NCBI GenBank assembly: GCA_900110395.1
Contig: FODP01000002.1
Location: 62,001-126,000 of the forward strand
Direction: 5' to 3'
DNA length: 64,000 nucleotides
Source: Rhodospirillales bacterium URHD0017
Lineage (GTDB): Bacteria; Pseudomonadota; Alphaproteobacteria; Reyranellales; Reyranellaceae
This document shows positions 17,125-25,655 of this stretch, one piece after another (position 1 is the stretch's first letter; each line of letters starts with the position of its first letter). Below the pieces are notes generated by a model. It did no database searches. It had not been told where the DNA came from and saw only the letters and a list, made by a program, of their open reading frames with translations. Made by a program: the position numbers and the translations under genes.

Positions 17125-18513
17125 ATGGTCTACTTCCTCGCTGGCGTCGCGGCGATTGCCGGGTTCCTGTTCGGCTACGACGAGGGCGTGATCGCGGTCG
17201 CCGAGCCGCTGCTCGCCAAAGACTTCCCGATGTCGCCCGGGGTGCGCGGCTTCATGACCGCGGCCGTGCCGCTCGGCGCCCTGATCGCTGCGATCTTCGC
17301 CGGTCCGATCATCGATCGCTTCGGCCGCCGCCGCGTCCTGATGTTCGCCGCCGCCCTGTTCACCGCCGGCGCCATCGTCGCCAGCCTCATCACCGCGGTC
17401 TGGATGCTGGTGGCCGCCCGCCTCGTGCTCGGCGTCGCCATCGGCCTCGCCGCCGTGGGCGCGCCGCTCTACATCTCGGAGACCGCCCCGATCAAGAATC
17501 GTGGCGCGATGGTCTCGACCTATCAGCTGGCGATCACCATCGGCATTCTCATCTCCTATCTCACCGGCCTGGTGATCACCGGCAACGGCATGTGGCGCCA
17601 CATGTTCGGCCTGGGCGCGGTGCCGGGATTGCTGTTCCTCTTCGGCCTCGCCTTCCTGCCGGAATCGCCGCGCTGGCTGATCCTGAAGGGCCGTGCCGAT
17701 CAGGCGCGGGCGAGCCTGCGCCGGCTGCGCGACCCGCGCTGGGACGTCGACGGCGAATTGCAGGAGATGCTTCTGACGGCCAAGGCCGAAGCCGGCCGTG
17801 GCGTCGGCTACAGTGCCCTGCTCGAACCGCGGATCCGGCCGGCCGTGCTCGTGGCCGTCGGCCTGTTCTTCCTGCAGCAGCTGAGCGGCATCAACGCCGT
17901 GATCTACTACGCGCCGGAAATCTTCAACCACGCCGGCTTCGCCAGCGGCGAGACGCGCATACTCGCCACCGTCGGCATCGGCACGGTGAACTTCGCCACG
18001 ACCATCCTGGCGATGTTCCTGATCGACCGCCTCGGCCGCCGGCCGCTGCTGGTCCTGGGCTTTGCCGGTGCTGCGGCGACGATGCTGATCATCGCCCTCG
18101 CGGTCACCAATCCAACCCTGGTGCCATCGTGGCTGGTGATCGCCATGTTGATGCTTTACATCGCCTCCTTCGCGATCGCCATCGGGCCGCTGCCGCATGT
18201 CATGATGTCGGAGATCTTCCCGCTGCGGGTGCGCGGTCCGGGCATGAGCACGGCGTCGATCAGCAACTGGGGCTTCAACTTCGTGGTGGTCTTCACCTTC
18301 CCGCTGATGTTGGCCGGGCCGGGTCTCGCCTTCACCTTCACGGTGTTTGCCGTGATCTGCTTGGGCGGCATCGCCTTCACGCTGTTGCGGGTGCCTGAAA
18401 CCACCGGCTACTCGCTCGAAGCCATCGAGAAGTACCTCGGCTCGGGCAAGCCGCTGGGAGCGCTGCGCCGGGAAGCGGCCGTCAGCGCGGCGGTCGCGGC
18501 CACGCAGAAGTGA
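17125..18513 (+). CDS. MFS sugar transporter (sugar porter family)
   Basis: 462 residues and 12 predicted helices. Sugar-porter hallmarks are all present: GYDEGVIA in helix 1, IIDRFGRRRVLM, RLVLGVAIGLAAVGAPLYISE, LPESPRWL, QQLSGINAVIYYAPEIF in helix 7, LIDRLGRRPLL and VPETTGYSLEAIE. These proteins import hexoses or pentoses by H+ symport (GalP/XylE/Glf type). It lies 10 nt after the OprB-like gene and 11 nt before a ROK glucokinase, an outer-membrane to cytosol glucose uptake route. Confidence 0.9.
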   Translation: MVYFLAGVAAIAGFLFGYDEGVIAVAEPLLAKDFPMSPGVRGFMTAAVPLGALIAAIFAGPIIDRFGRRRVLMFAAALFTAGAIVASLITAVWMLVAARLVLGVAIGLAAVGAPLYISETAPIKNRGAMVSTYQLAITIGILISYLTGLVITGNGMWRHMFGLGAVPGLLFLFGLAFLPESPRWLILKGRADQARASLRRLRDPRWDVDGELQEMLLTAKAEAGRGVGYSALLEPRIRPAVLVAVGLFFLQQLSGINAVIYYAPEIFNHAGFASGETRILATVGIGTVNFATTILAMFLIDRLGRRPLLVLGFAGAAATMLIIALAVTNPTLVPSWLVIAMLMLYIASFAIAIGPLPHVMMSEIFPLRVRGPGMSTASISNWGFNFVVVFTFPLMLAGPGLAFTFTVFAVICLGGIAFTLLRVPETTGYSLEAIEKYLGSGKPLGALRREAAVSAAVAATQK

Positions 18514-18524
18514 AGGAGACGGTC

Positions 18525-19256
18525 ATGACCGATGTGCAGCGCGCGGGGATCGAGCACACGGCGCGCCCTCTCACGCTGGCGATCGATGTCGGCGGGACGG
18601 GGCTGAAGGCCTCGGTCGTCGACGAAGCGGCCCAGATGGTCACCGAGCGCGTGCGGGTGCCGACGCCGGTCGGTGCGCCGCCGGAAAAGCTGGTCGAGGT
18701 GCTGGCCGGCATGGTCGCCCCTCTGGGTGCCTTCGACCGCGTCTCCGTCGGCTTTCCGGGCGTCGTGCGCAACGGTCGGGTGTTGACCGCAGCGAACCTC
18801 GGCAACGACAAGTGGACCGGATTCGACCTCGCTCAGGCGCTCGAAACGGTCCTGGGAAAGCCGGTGCGGGTCGCCAACGACGCCGACCTGCAGGGGCTGG
18901 CCGTGATCGCCGGCAAGGGCGTCGAGATGGTCATCACCTTGGGCACGGGCTTCGGCACGGGACTCTATCTCGACGGGCGCCTGGCACCGCACCTGGAGAT
19001 TGCCCACCATCCCTTCCGCCATGGCGAGACGTACGATGAGCAACTGGGCAACGCCGCGCGCAAGGAGATCGGCAGCGCGCGTTGGAACAAGCGCGTTGAA
19101 AAAGCAATCGGCAACATGAGACGGCTGACCAGCTTCGATCACCTGTTCATTGGCGGCGGCAACGCCAAGAAGATCGGCTTCGCCCTCGCGCCGGACGTCA
19201 CCGTCATCTCGAACGAAGCCGGCATGGAGGGTGGCGTCGCGCTGTGGCGGGACTGA
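18525..19256 (+). CDS. ROK-type (polyphosphate-) glucokinase
   Basis: 243 residues from ATG 18525 preceded by AAGGAGA; an in-frame GTG at 18510 overlaps the transporter stop and is less likely. LAIDVGGTGLKASVVD is the N-terminal phosphate loop, VANDADLQGLAV contains the catalytic Asp region, and GTGFGTGLYLDG the second phosphate motif; FIGGGNAKKIGF closes the nucleotide site. HHPFRHGETYDEQLG occupies the place of the zinc motif of many ROK proteins and resembles polyphosphate glucokinases, which lack the Cys cluster. Phosphorylation of incoming glucose is the expected role from its position after the sugar porter; polyphosphate use is inferred. Confidence 0.82.
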   Translation: MTDVQRAGIEHTARPLTLAIDVGGTGLKASVVDEAAQMVTERVRVPTPVGAPPEKLVEVLAGMVAPLGAFDRVSVGFPGVVRNGRVLTAANLGNDKWTGFDLAQALETVLGKPVRVANDADLQGLAVIAGKGVEMVITLGTGFGTGLYLDGRLAPHLEIAHHPFRHGETYDEQLGNAARKEIGSARWNKRVEKAIGNMRRLTSFDHLFIGGGNAKKIGFALAPDVTVISNEAGMEGGVALWRD

Positions 19257-19289
19257 CGCCGCTACCATCGTCTCACGCGAGCCCGGCGT

Positions 19290-20507
19290 TCAGGCCAGGC
19301 CGAACAGCTCCGTCTCCTCACGCACGCCGCGCAGGCGATGGCGGCCGAGCGACACCAGTTCGTGGCGGCTGGCATCGGCGGCTCGGGCGAAGGACTGCGA
19401 CACCAGGAGATGACGACCGAGTGCGTCGCACAGACGCTCGATGCGCGAGGCCTCGTTGACGGCCGGCCCGATCACCGTGAAGTCGAGGCGCGCGTCGGCG
19501 CCGACGTTGCCGTAGTTCACGTCACCGACATGGAGCGCGATGTCGAGGTCGGGCGTCGGCAGCGACCGGCGGCGGCGCGCCCCGGCCAAGCTGGTCATCA
19601 GCGCCAGCGCTTCCTTGGCCGCTTCGAGCGCTGCCGCGCAGGTCTCGGCGCGCGGCCTGTCCTCGATCCGGAAGATGGCTAAAAGCCCGTCGCCCAGGAA
19701 TTTCAGGACCTCGCCGCCGCGCGCCACGACGGGCCGCACCATGCAGTCGAAGCAGTCGTCGAGCAGCCCGATCAGGTCGCGCCCCGGCAGCGTGTCGGCG
19801 AGGGCGGTGAAGCCGCGCAGGTCGGTGAAGAACAGCACCGCCTCCACGCCCTGAACCTCGCCGCGTTGCACCGTGCCTGCCAGGATGCGGGTCGCCGGAT
19901 CCTGGCCGAGATAGGCAGCTAAAAGTCCTTCGTGAACGAGCCGCATGGTCGTGGCTTTGGCCGCCAGCGCGAACACCGGCGACAGCTCGCGCAACGCCGC
20001 GACATGGCCGTCGGCAAAGCCGCCCGGCCGGTCGGTGGTGAACGAACAGACCAGCCACAGCTCGTCGACGCGCTCGACATCGGTCGGCCCGCCGACCTGC
20101 GGCGCGAGCTTGCCGAACTGGAAGACGCGGCCCAGCCATTCGGTCATGCCGGCGGCACGTAGTTCCTCGAACACCGGCACCTCGTGCTCGGGCTTGGGCG
20201 AGGTGAGATCGTAGCGTCGCTCAAAGATGCCGTGCAGCAGCATGGGAGCGAACGGACTCTCGCGGATGACGGGCGCATCGATGTCGGCGTGACGGAACTC
20301 GAAGCGCGTCGTAAGCCCGGCCACGCGATCCCAGATCAGGGCGCGTGCGCGCACCATGGGATGCAGCGTGTTCATGCCGGCGAAGACGCGCGCCACCGGC
20401 ACACCGGCCTCGTTCAGGCGGCGCGCGAAACCGTCGACGATATCGTCGAGCGACAGGCCACGCAGGCCGGCATCGGCCAGCCAGTCGGTGACGGCGGCGA
20501 GCTTCAA
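19290..20507 (-). CDS. Class III adenylate/guanylate cyclase with N-terminal sensor-like domain
   Basis: 405 residues. The C-terminal 190 are a class III cyclase domain: VLFFTDLRGFTALAD (first metal Asp), FDCMVRPVVARGGEVLKFLGDGLLAIF (second metal Asp) and ALHVGDVNYGNVGADARLDFTVIGPAVNEASRIE (transition-state and dimer region). Both metal aspartates are kept, so it is probably active; the nucleotide specificity cannot be told. The N-terminal 200 residues resemble a region often found before such cyclases (LADAGLRGLSLDDIVDGFARRL), with no membrane helix. Start is TTG 20507, 7 nt after the VOC gene stop with AGGGG upstream, suggesting an operon with it. Confidence 0.83.
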   Translation of the reverse strand: MKLAAVTDWLADAGLRGLSLDDIVDGFARRLNEAGVPVARVFAGMNTLHPMVRARALIWDRVAGLTTRFEFRHADIDAPVIRESPFAPMLLHGIFERRYDLTSPKPEHEVPVFEELRAAGMTEWLGRVFQFGKLAPQVGGPTDVERVDELWLVCSFTTDRPGGFADGHVAALRELSPVFALAAKATTMRLVHEGLLAAYLGQDPATRILAGTVQRGEVQGVEAVLFFTDLRGFTALADTLPGRDLIGLLDDCFDCMVRPVVARGGEVLKFLGDGLLAIFRIEDRPRAETCAAALEAAKEALALMTSLAGARRRRSLPTPDLDIALHVGDVNYGNVGADARLDFTVIGPAVNEASRIERLCDALGRHLLVSQSFARAADASRHELVSLGRHRLRGVREETELFGLA

Positions 20508-20514
20508 CCGGCCC

Positions 20515-20952
20515 CTATGCCTTGACGCGACTGCTGGCGCGGCAGCGGCATTTGTCGATCTGGTGCAGCTCGACCATGTTGCCGCAGGGATCGTTCATGA
20601 AGAGCTGGGTCGAATCGGGACTGACGAGGCCCTCGATCACCCAGTACTTCACGCCGAGGCGCTCGAGCTCGGCGCGGGTCTCGACAATGCTCTTCACCGC
20701 ATAGGCGACGTGCGGCCGCGTCGGATCCTCGCCGGGTCCCTTGGCCACCGGCGAGGGCTGCTTGCCGCCGATCAAGTGGATCTGGCCGACCTCGCCGACA
20801 TTCACCCAGGCGCCGGGAATGCCGGGGATGGTCGGACGGCCGCTGTCACATTGCAGGCCGAGGACGTCGGCATAGAAGTCCTGCGTTGCCTTTAGCTTTG
20901 CATCGTCGACCCGCACGCCGGTGTGATGGATTTCCAGAATCTCGACCGCCAT
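20515..20952 (-). CDS. VOC (glyoxalase/bleomycin-resistance fold) family protein
   Basis: 145 residues from ATG 20952, chosen for the strong CAGGAGG upstream; the open frame also contains an ATG at 20985 without one. The VOC fold is clear: ILEIHHTGVRVDDAKLKATQDFYADVLGL at the N-terminus with the first metal His, GQIHLIGG, PHVAYAVKSIVE with the second His, and FMNDPCGNMVELHQ with the metal Glu. The C-terminus KCRCRASSRVKA adds two cysteines. Could be a glyoxalase or dioxygenase-like enzyme; substrate unknown. Upstream partner of the cyclase gene. Confidence 0.8.
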   Translation of the reverse strand: MAVEILEIHHTGVRVDDAKLKATQDFYADVLGLQCDSGRPTIPGIPGAWVNVGEVGQIHLIGGKQPSPVAKGPGEDPTRPHVAYAVKSIVETRAELERLGVKYWVIEGLVSPDSTQLFMNDPCGNMVELHQIDKCRCRASSRVKA

Positions 20953-21031
20953 CGATTGGTTCCTCCTGATCAGATCCGTTGTCATAGAGCCGTCAACATC
21001 ACCCCGAAAGGGCTTACCAGACTAGCCCAAT

Positions 21032-21059
21032 TTGCATGGTGACAAACCGCAACTATAAG
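21032..21059 (+). promoter_or_regulatory. Possible promoter of the serine-hydrolase gene
   Basis: TTGCAT, a 16-nt spacer and TATAAG lie about 60 nt before the ATG at 21120, in the only AT-rich part of this divergent gap. The -35 match is weak, so this is a candidate only. A GTGACA slightly downstream is an alternative -35. Confidence 0.25.
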
Positions 21060-21119
21060 TTGTAAAAGGATACGGCGTGACCACCGGGCGCTCGACACCT
21101 CGCAGGAGAAGGAAGATCG

Positions 21120-22229
21120 ATGGCATCGGATCCATTTTCGACGATCCAGAGCGACATCAACGCCCTCGTCGAACAGCACAACCAAAGTAACGGAGCACAG
21201 CTTGGCGTGGTCGTCTGCGCCGTGGCGGGCGGCGAGAGTCAGGTCATCTGCTCCGAGGGTGTCGACATTCAAACTCGCGGAGGCAACAACCAGAGCGTCT
21301 CGTCGACAACACCGTTTGAAATCGGCTCCGTCTCCGAGTTGTTCACGGCCGGCATCTTCAACAAGCTTCAAGAAGGACTCTTCGACACCACGCTCAAAGA
21401 CCTGTTTACGGGCGTTACCCTGAGTTCCTTCGTGGGGAAGATCACCGTTGGCGACCTGCTCGGCTATTCGTCGGGCTTTCCACAGGACAACGGAGACCCG
21501 AGATGCCCCTGTGCCAAGCTCGACGGCGCGGGTTCGACGGTGGACAAGGTATTCGACTTCCTCGGCAACTACGCCGGGGATTACACGCCCGGCACGAAGT
21601 ACTCGTATTCCAATCTGGGAATGTCGGTGGCATCGATGGCCGCCCTGACAGTCGGCACGGGCACCCCGGATCAGGAGTTCAGCGATTTGTTGAACGATGC
21701 CCTGATCAAGTACTGCCAGTTATTCACCGTCGACCTCGGCAACACGCCGACCACGGTGCTCTACAACCACGCGGTCCCGGACGATCTGCCGCGCGGCTAC
21801 AACAAGAACTATGAAATAGACGATCGCGATCCGTGCCCCATCCCGGAATACGGTTCCGGCGGAATCGTGAGCACGGGCGATGACATGATGGCTTTCCTCC
21901 ACTACTGCATGTCGTCCCAGTATCCGGCAACGTTGCAGAAGCCGGCATGGTCGTCCGGGTTGACGGGCATCTGCAAGCCCTATCCGACCGTTAATCCCGG
22001 ATACGGCTGGTTTATCGACAAGACGACATCGATCGTCATGAAGGATGGGGCCGTACCCGGTTTCACGTCCTGGATCGGGCTCCAGCCGTACGAATCGACG
22101 ACGAATGCCTGCGGACTCGTCATCATGGTGAACGGCCCCGACGCCACCAGCCTGGGGAAGGGATACCTCGGGAACCTAATGGGCCTGTCGAAGGGGGCGC
22201 TGCTGGGCTTACCCGACCAATCGTACTGA
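21120..22229 (+). CDS. Beta-lactamase-fold (class C-like) serine hydrolase homologue with SxxE in place of SxxK
   Basis: 369 residues preceded by GGAGAAGGAAG. The family is clear from PFEIGSVSELFTAGIFNKLQEGLFDTTL, TVGDLLGYSSGFP, KYSYSNLGMS, GGIVSTGDDMMAFL, NPGYGWFID and DGAVPGFTSWIGL. The active-site tetrad should read S-x-x-K; here it is Ser70-Val-Ser-Glu73 (GAG). The Tyr163-Ser-Asn motif is intact. Loss of the lysine should abolish normal acylation chemistry. There is no signal peptide, so a cytosolic location is likely. Several cysteines (CPCAK) are unusual for the family. It may be a pseudoenzyme, have altered chemistry, or carry a single-base error (AAG to GAG). Confidence 0.8.
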   Translation: MASDPFSTIQSDINALVEQHNQSNGAQLGVVVCAVAGGESQVICSEGVDIQTRGGNNQSVSSTTPFEIGSVSELFTAGIFNKLQEGLFDTTLKDLFTGVTLSSFVGKITVGDLLGYSSGFPQDNGDPRCPCAKLDGAGSTVDKVFDFLGNYAGDYTPGTKYSYSNLGMSVASMAALTVGTGTPDQEFSDLLNDALIKYCQLFTVDLGNTPTTVLYNHAVPDDLPRGYNKNYEIDDRDPCPIPEYGSGGIVSTGDDMMAFLHYCMSSQYPATLQKPAWSSGLTGICKPYPTVNPGYGWFIDKTTSIVMKDGAVPGFTSWIGLQPYESTTNACGLVIMVNGPDATSLGKGYLGNLMGLSKGALLGLPDQSY

Positions 22230-22232
22230 TGC

Positions 22233-23141
22233 CTAGGCCGGGGGCGGCACCATCGTGCCCTTGGGCAGGGCCGCGCAGTGATCGTAGATCGCCGACGGCC
22301 GCGTGAACCAGACCTTGTCCTTCTGCGGGTGCTTCACGATGTGCTGCAGGGCCTCGCGCAGCATCCGGAGGCGATAGGGCTGGCCGACGATCATGGTGTG
22401 GAGCGCGATGCCGCACACCAGCGGCTGCTTGGCGGACTGGCGCAGCAGCTCCTCGAACTGGCCGATGATGAAGTCACGGAACTGCTCGGGCGAGTGATGG
22501 CGCACCAGGATCTGCGGGCTGTCGTTGATCTCGATGGGATAAGGCACGCTCATCATCGGGCCCGACCGGGTCTTCAGCCACAGCGGCTGGTCATCGGCCG
22601 GCCAGTCCATCAGGAAGTCGAATCCTACTTCCTTCAGGAGGTCGGGCGTGTGGTGGCTGGAGCTCATCCATGGCGCCATCCAGCCGCGCGGCCGCTTGCC
22701 TGACGCCTTCTCGATGGCGTCGCGCACCTCCTCGAGGAAGCGCCTCTCGTCGGCCTCCCACATCTGGCCGTGGCGCTCGGCGTTGGTGCGGCCGTGGCCG
22801 ATGAACTCATCGCCGCGCGCCTTGAGGGCTGCCACGATCTGCGGCGCATAGTCGAACACCGTGGTGTTGATCAGGTGGGCGGCCGGCAGGTTCAATTCGT
22901 CGAACAGCTCGAGGCAGCGCCACACGCCGACCCGATTGCCGTAGTCGCGCCAGGCGAAGGTGCGTGGGTCGGGCGGCGTGCCCGCAACCGTCAGCAGATG
23001 CCCGTCCCCTGCGCCGAAGGCGAAATGCTCGATGTTCAGCCCGAGATAGACCGCCAGTCGCTTGCCGTCCGGCCACGAGTAATCCTTGCGCTCGGTGATC
23101 GGCGAATAGGCGTAGCGGTTGTGATAGGGCAGACGGAGCAT
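22233..23141 (-). CDS. Polysaccharide deacetylase/PuuE allantoinase-like NodB-fold protein
   Basis: 302 residues from ATG 23141 with AAGGA nine nt upstream; a GTG at 23168 is possible. The opening LPYHNRYAYSPITERKDYSWPDGKRLAVYLGLNIEHF, HGRTNAERHGQM and RPRGWMAPWMSSSHHTPDLLKEVGFDFLMDW match the family of NodB-homology proteins that includes PuuE allantoinase and related amidohydrolases. The metal site usually includes Asp-Asp/His; here NIEHF and GHGRTN supply candidates. The upstream PhyH and SDR genes on the same strand could form one catabolic unit. The substrate is not clear. Confidence 0.75.
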   Translation of the reverse strand: MLRLPYHNRYAYSPITERKDYSWPDGKRLAVYLGLNIEHFAFGAGDGHLLTVAGTPPDPRTFAWRDYGNRVGVWRCLELFDELNLPAAHLINTTVFDYAPQIVAALKARGDEFIGHGRTNAERHGQMWEADERRFLEEVRDAIEKASGKRPRGWMAPWMSSSHHTPDLLKEVGFDFLMDWPADDQPLWLKTRSGPMMSVPYPIEINDSPQILVRHHSPEQFRDFIIGQFEELLRQSAKQPLVCGIALHTMIVGQPYRLRMLREALQHIVKHPQKDKVWFTRPSAIYDHCAALPKGTMVPPPA

Positions 23142-23181
23142 TTGAACGGATCCTTGCTTCGAGCTCACTGGACCGCGGGCC

Positions 23182-24027
23182 TTATCGTTTCACCACGGCG
23201 ACCTTGTTCTCTTCCGACTCCACGGCATTCATCGCCCGGAAGCGCGCCTCGGCCTCGGCGTGGAACGCACGCTCGGCGGGCCCCGCCTCCTCGACCGGCC
23301 GGCGCTCATCGTCGAAGTTCCCGTAGTCGTCCTTGCCGCGCACCAGCATGGCGGTGACGCGATTCCTGGCGGTGCAACGCGCCGAGGTCGGGATGTAGCT
23401 GATGCCGAGGCCAATACGGCGGTCGTGATAGTGGTTGGGCCGCGAATTGTGCACCAGATGGGTGTGGTGCAGCGAGAACTGGCCGGCCTTCACCGGCATG
23501 AAGGCTGTGCGTCGGCGATCGACGGCGGCCGCGAGCGTCTGGCCGCGCGACAGCAGGTTCTCCGTGTCCTGCTGCTCGGCGTGCGGCAGCTGGCCGAGCT
23601 TGTGCGAGCCCGGCACGACCTCCATGCAGCCCGATTCGATCGGCGCGTCGGTCAGCGCCACCCAGGCGGTGACGTGGCAGGCCGGCTCGAGAGCGAAATA
23701 GGTCGCGTCCTGGTGCCAGCTCACATAGGCGCCCGAGCCCGCGTCCTTGGGCCAGACGGTGAGATGGAACAGGCGGATGTCCGGCCCGATCAGGTCCTCG
23801 ACCGCATCGAGCACTTCGGGCGCGTGCACGATCTCGTCGACCCAGGGGAAGAGGAGATGCGGCTTGAAATTGTGGCCGCGGGTCATCTTCTGTCCCTGGG
23901 CCCGCTCGAAGGCCTCCATCCGCTCGCGCCAGGCGCGCGCCCGTTCCGTCGAGAAGCCGTCGACCGGACAGACATAGCCGTCGCGTTCGTAACCGGCGAT
24001 TTGATCAGGCGTGAGTTTCCTTGGCAT
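23182..24027 (-). CDS. Phytanoyl-CoA dioxygenase (PhyH) family protein
   Basis: 281 residues. A non-haem Fe(II)/2-oxoglutarate oxygenase: WHQDATYFAL carries the HxD iron ligands, HTHLVHNSRPNHYHDRRIGLGISYIP carries the distal His and the Arg that binds 2-oxoglutarate, and MEVVPGSHKLGQLPH is the family-specific core. N-terminal LTPDQIAGYERDGYVCPVDGFS is the usual PhyH start. Its ATG shares one base with the stop of the SDR gene upstream (TGATG), indicating coupling. Substrates of bacterial members range widely, so none is assigned. Confidence 0.85.
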   Translation of the reverse strand: MPRKLTPDQIAGYERDGYVCPVDGFSTERARAWRERMEAFERAQGQKMTRGHNFKPHLLFPWVDEIVHAPEVLDAVEDLIGPDIRLFHLTVWPKDAGSGAYVSWHQDATYFALEPACHVTAWVALTDAPIESGCMEVVPGSHKLGQLPHAEQQDTENLLSRGQTLAAAVDRRRTAFMPVKAGQFSLHHTHLVHNSRPNHYHDRRIGLGISYIPTSARCTARNRVTAMLVRGKDDYGNFDDERRPVEEAGPAERAFHAEAEARFRAMNAVESEENKVAVVKR

Positions 24028-24788
24028 CAGTGCGCCGTCCAGCCGCCGTCGATGAAAAGCAGCGTCCCTGTCACGAAGGAGGAATCATCGCAGGCCAGGA
24101 ACAGGGCTGCACGGGCCACCTCCTCCGGCTTGCCGATGCGGCCCATGGGATGGCGGTGCTTCCAGAAGGCCTTCATCGCCTCGGGATCGGCGTAGCGCTT
24201 CAGCGACCGGGCAGGCATCGGCGTGTCGATGACGCCCGGCATCAGCGCGTTGATGCGAATGCCCTGCATGGCGTGATCGACGGCCATGGTCTTGGTGAAC
24301 GAGGCAATGGCCCCTTTGGAGGCGATGTACGCCGCGTTCTTGCCCGGGCTCGACTGCGCGAGCTGCGAGCCGATGGTGACGATGGCGCCGGAGCGGTTCT
24401 CGATCATCGACTTGATGGCGTAGTGGATCCAGAGATAGGTGCCCTTGACGTTGACCGCGAAGGTGCGGTCCCAGGCCGCCTCCTCGATCGTATCGACCGT
24501 ACCGCCGGTCGACAGGCCGGCCGCCGTCAACAGCACGTCGACGCGGCCCCACTTCTCGATCACCCGGTCGACGCCAGCGCGCGCCTCGGCGTCGCTGCTG
24601 ACGTCGGCGGGAATGATGATGGCACTGCCGCCTGCCGCCTCGATATCGGCCGCGACCTGGCCCAGGCCGACATTGTCCTGGTCGACCAGGACGAGCTTCG
24701 CCCCTTCGGCCGCGAACAGCCGCGCCGAGGCGGCGCCGATGCCCGACGCCCCACCCGTGACGATCGCCACGCGATCCTTGAGCTTCAT
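24027..24788 (-). CDS. Short-chain dehydrogenase/reductase
   Basis: 253 residues of the classical SDR type. TGGASGIG nucleotide motif near residue 11, NAAG-equivalent LTAAG, catalytic Ser in TIGSQLAQSSP, YIASK (Tyr/Lys pair), and NALMPGVIDTPM, ending FIDGGWTAH. The Asp at the end of beta-2 (LVDQDN) predicts preference for NAD(H). It is first in a minus-strand pair with the PhyH gene. Confidence 0.88.
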   Translation of the reverse strand: MKLKDRVAIVTGGASGIGAASARLFAAEGAKLVLVDQDNVGLGQVAADIEAAGGSAIIIPADVSSDAEARAGVDRVIEKWGRVDVLLTAAGLSTGGTVDTIEEAAWDRTFAVNVKGTYLWIHYAIKSMIENRSGAIVTIGSQLAQSSPGKNAAYIASKGAIASFTKTMAVDHAMQGIRINALMPGVIDTPMPARSLKRYADPEAMKAFWKHRHPMGRIGKPEEVARAALFLACDDSSFVTGTLLFIDGGWTAH

Positions 24789-24820
24789 GGCGACGAGCTT
24801 AGGCGCGGGCCAGCGGATTG

Positions 24821-25579
24821 TCAGCGCGGTCGTTTCCGCAGCGGTCGGCGTTTTCGCTCCGCGCGGCGAACCAGCATGTTCAGCGCCTCGACCAGGGCGG
24901 AGAATGCCATGGCGGCGTAGATGTAGCCCTTGGGCACCTTCACGCCCACGCCGTCGGCGATCAGGGTCATGCCGATCATCAGCAGGAAGCTCAGCGCCAG
25001 CATGACGATGGTCGGGTTCTTGTTGATGAATCCGGCCAGCGGATCGGCGGCCAGCAGCATCATGGCGACTGCGATGACCACGGCTGCGATCATGATCGGG
25101 ATATCGTCGGTCATGCCGACCGCCGTGATGATGCTGTCCAGAGAGAACACCAGGTCGAGGATCAGGATCTGGCCGATCACGCCCACCACCGTGGCCTGCA
25201 CCGCCCGGCCGGCCGCCTCGGTGTCGTAGTCGACCGTGACATGGTCGTGGATTTCACTGGTCGCCTTGTAGATCAGGAACAGACCGCCCGCGATCAGGAT
25301 CAGATCGCGCCAGGACCAGCTGTGGCCGAACAGTGAGAATACCGGCGTGGTGAGCTGCACGATGTAGGCAACGCCGCTCAGCAGGCCGAGCCGCAGGATC
25401 ACGGCGAGCCCGATACCGATGCGGCGGGCGTTGGAGCGCTGATGCTCGGGTAGCTTATTGGTCAGGATAGAGATGAAGATCAGGTTGTCGATGCCCAGCA
25501 CGACTTCCATGACCACCAGCGTCACCAGCGCCGCCCAGGCATTGGGATCGCGAACGAGGACCAGGATTTCTTCCAGCAT
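24821..25579 (-). CDS. TerC family integral membrane protein
   Basis: 252 residues from the ATG at 25579, where family similarity begins ([15 protein letters not shown]); the frame runs far upstream without similarity. [16 protein letters not shown] and [20 protein letters not shown] are the paired TerC motifs with acidic residues in membrane helices; about seven helices are predicted. TerC proteins are linked to metal (Mn) homeostasis and tellurite resistance, often supporting secreted metalloproteins. The C-terminus is highly basic ([15 protein letters not shown]). Divergent from the MFS gene 76 nt away. Confidence 0.9.
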   Translation of the reverse strand: MLEEILVLVRDPNAWAALVTLVVMEVVLGIDNLIFISILTNKLPEHQRSNARRIGIGLAVILRLGLLSGVAYIVQLTTPVFSLFGHSWSWRDLILIAGGLFLIYKATSEIHDHVTVDYDTEAAGRAVQATVVGVIGQILILDLVFSLDSIITAVGMTDDIPIMIAAVVIAVAMMLLAADPLAGFINKNPTIVMLALSFLLMIGMTLIADGVGVKVPKGYIYAAMAFSALVEALNMLVRRAERKRRPLRKRPR

Positions 25580-25655
25580 CCCGTCACCATAGGTCAATGC
25601 AGCCCAGCACGAAGAGTCCTTTCCTTTTTCCGGACGAGCCGCTAACCGGGTTGAC

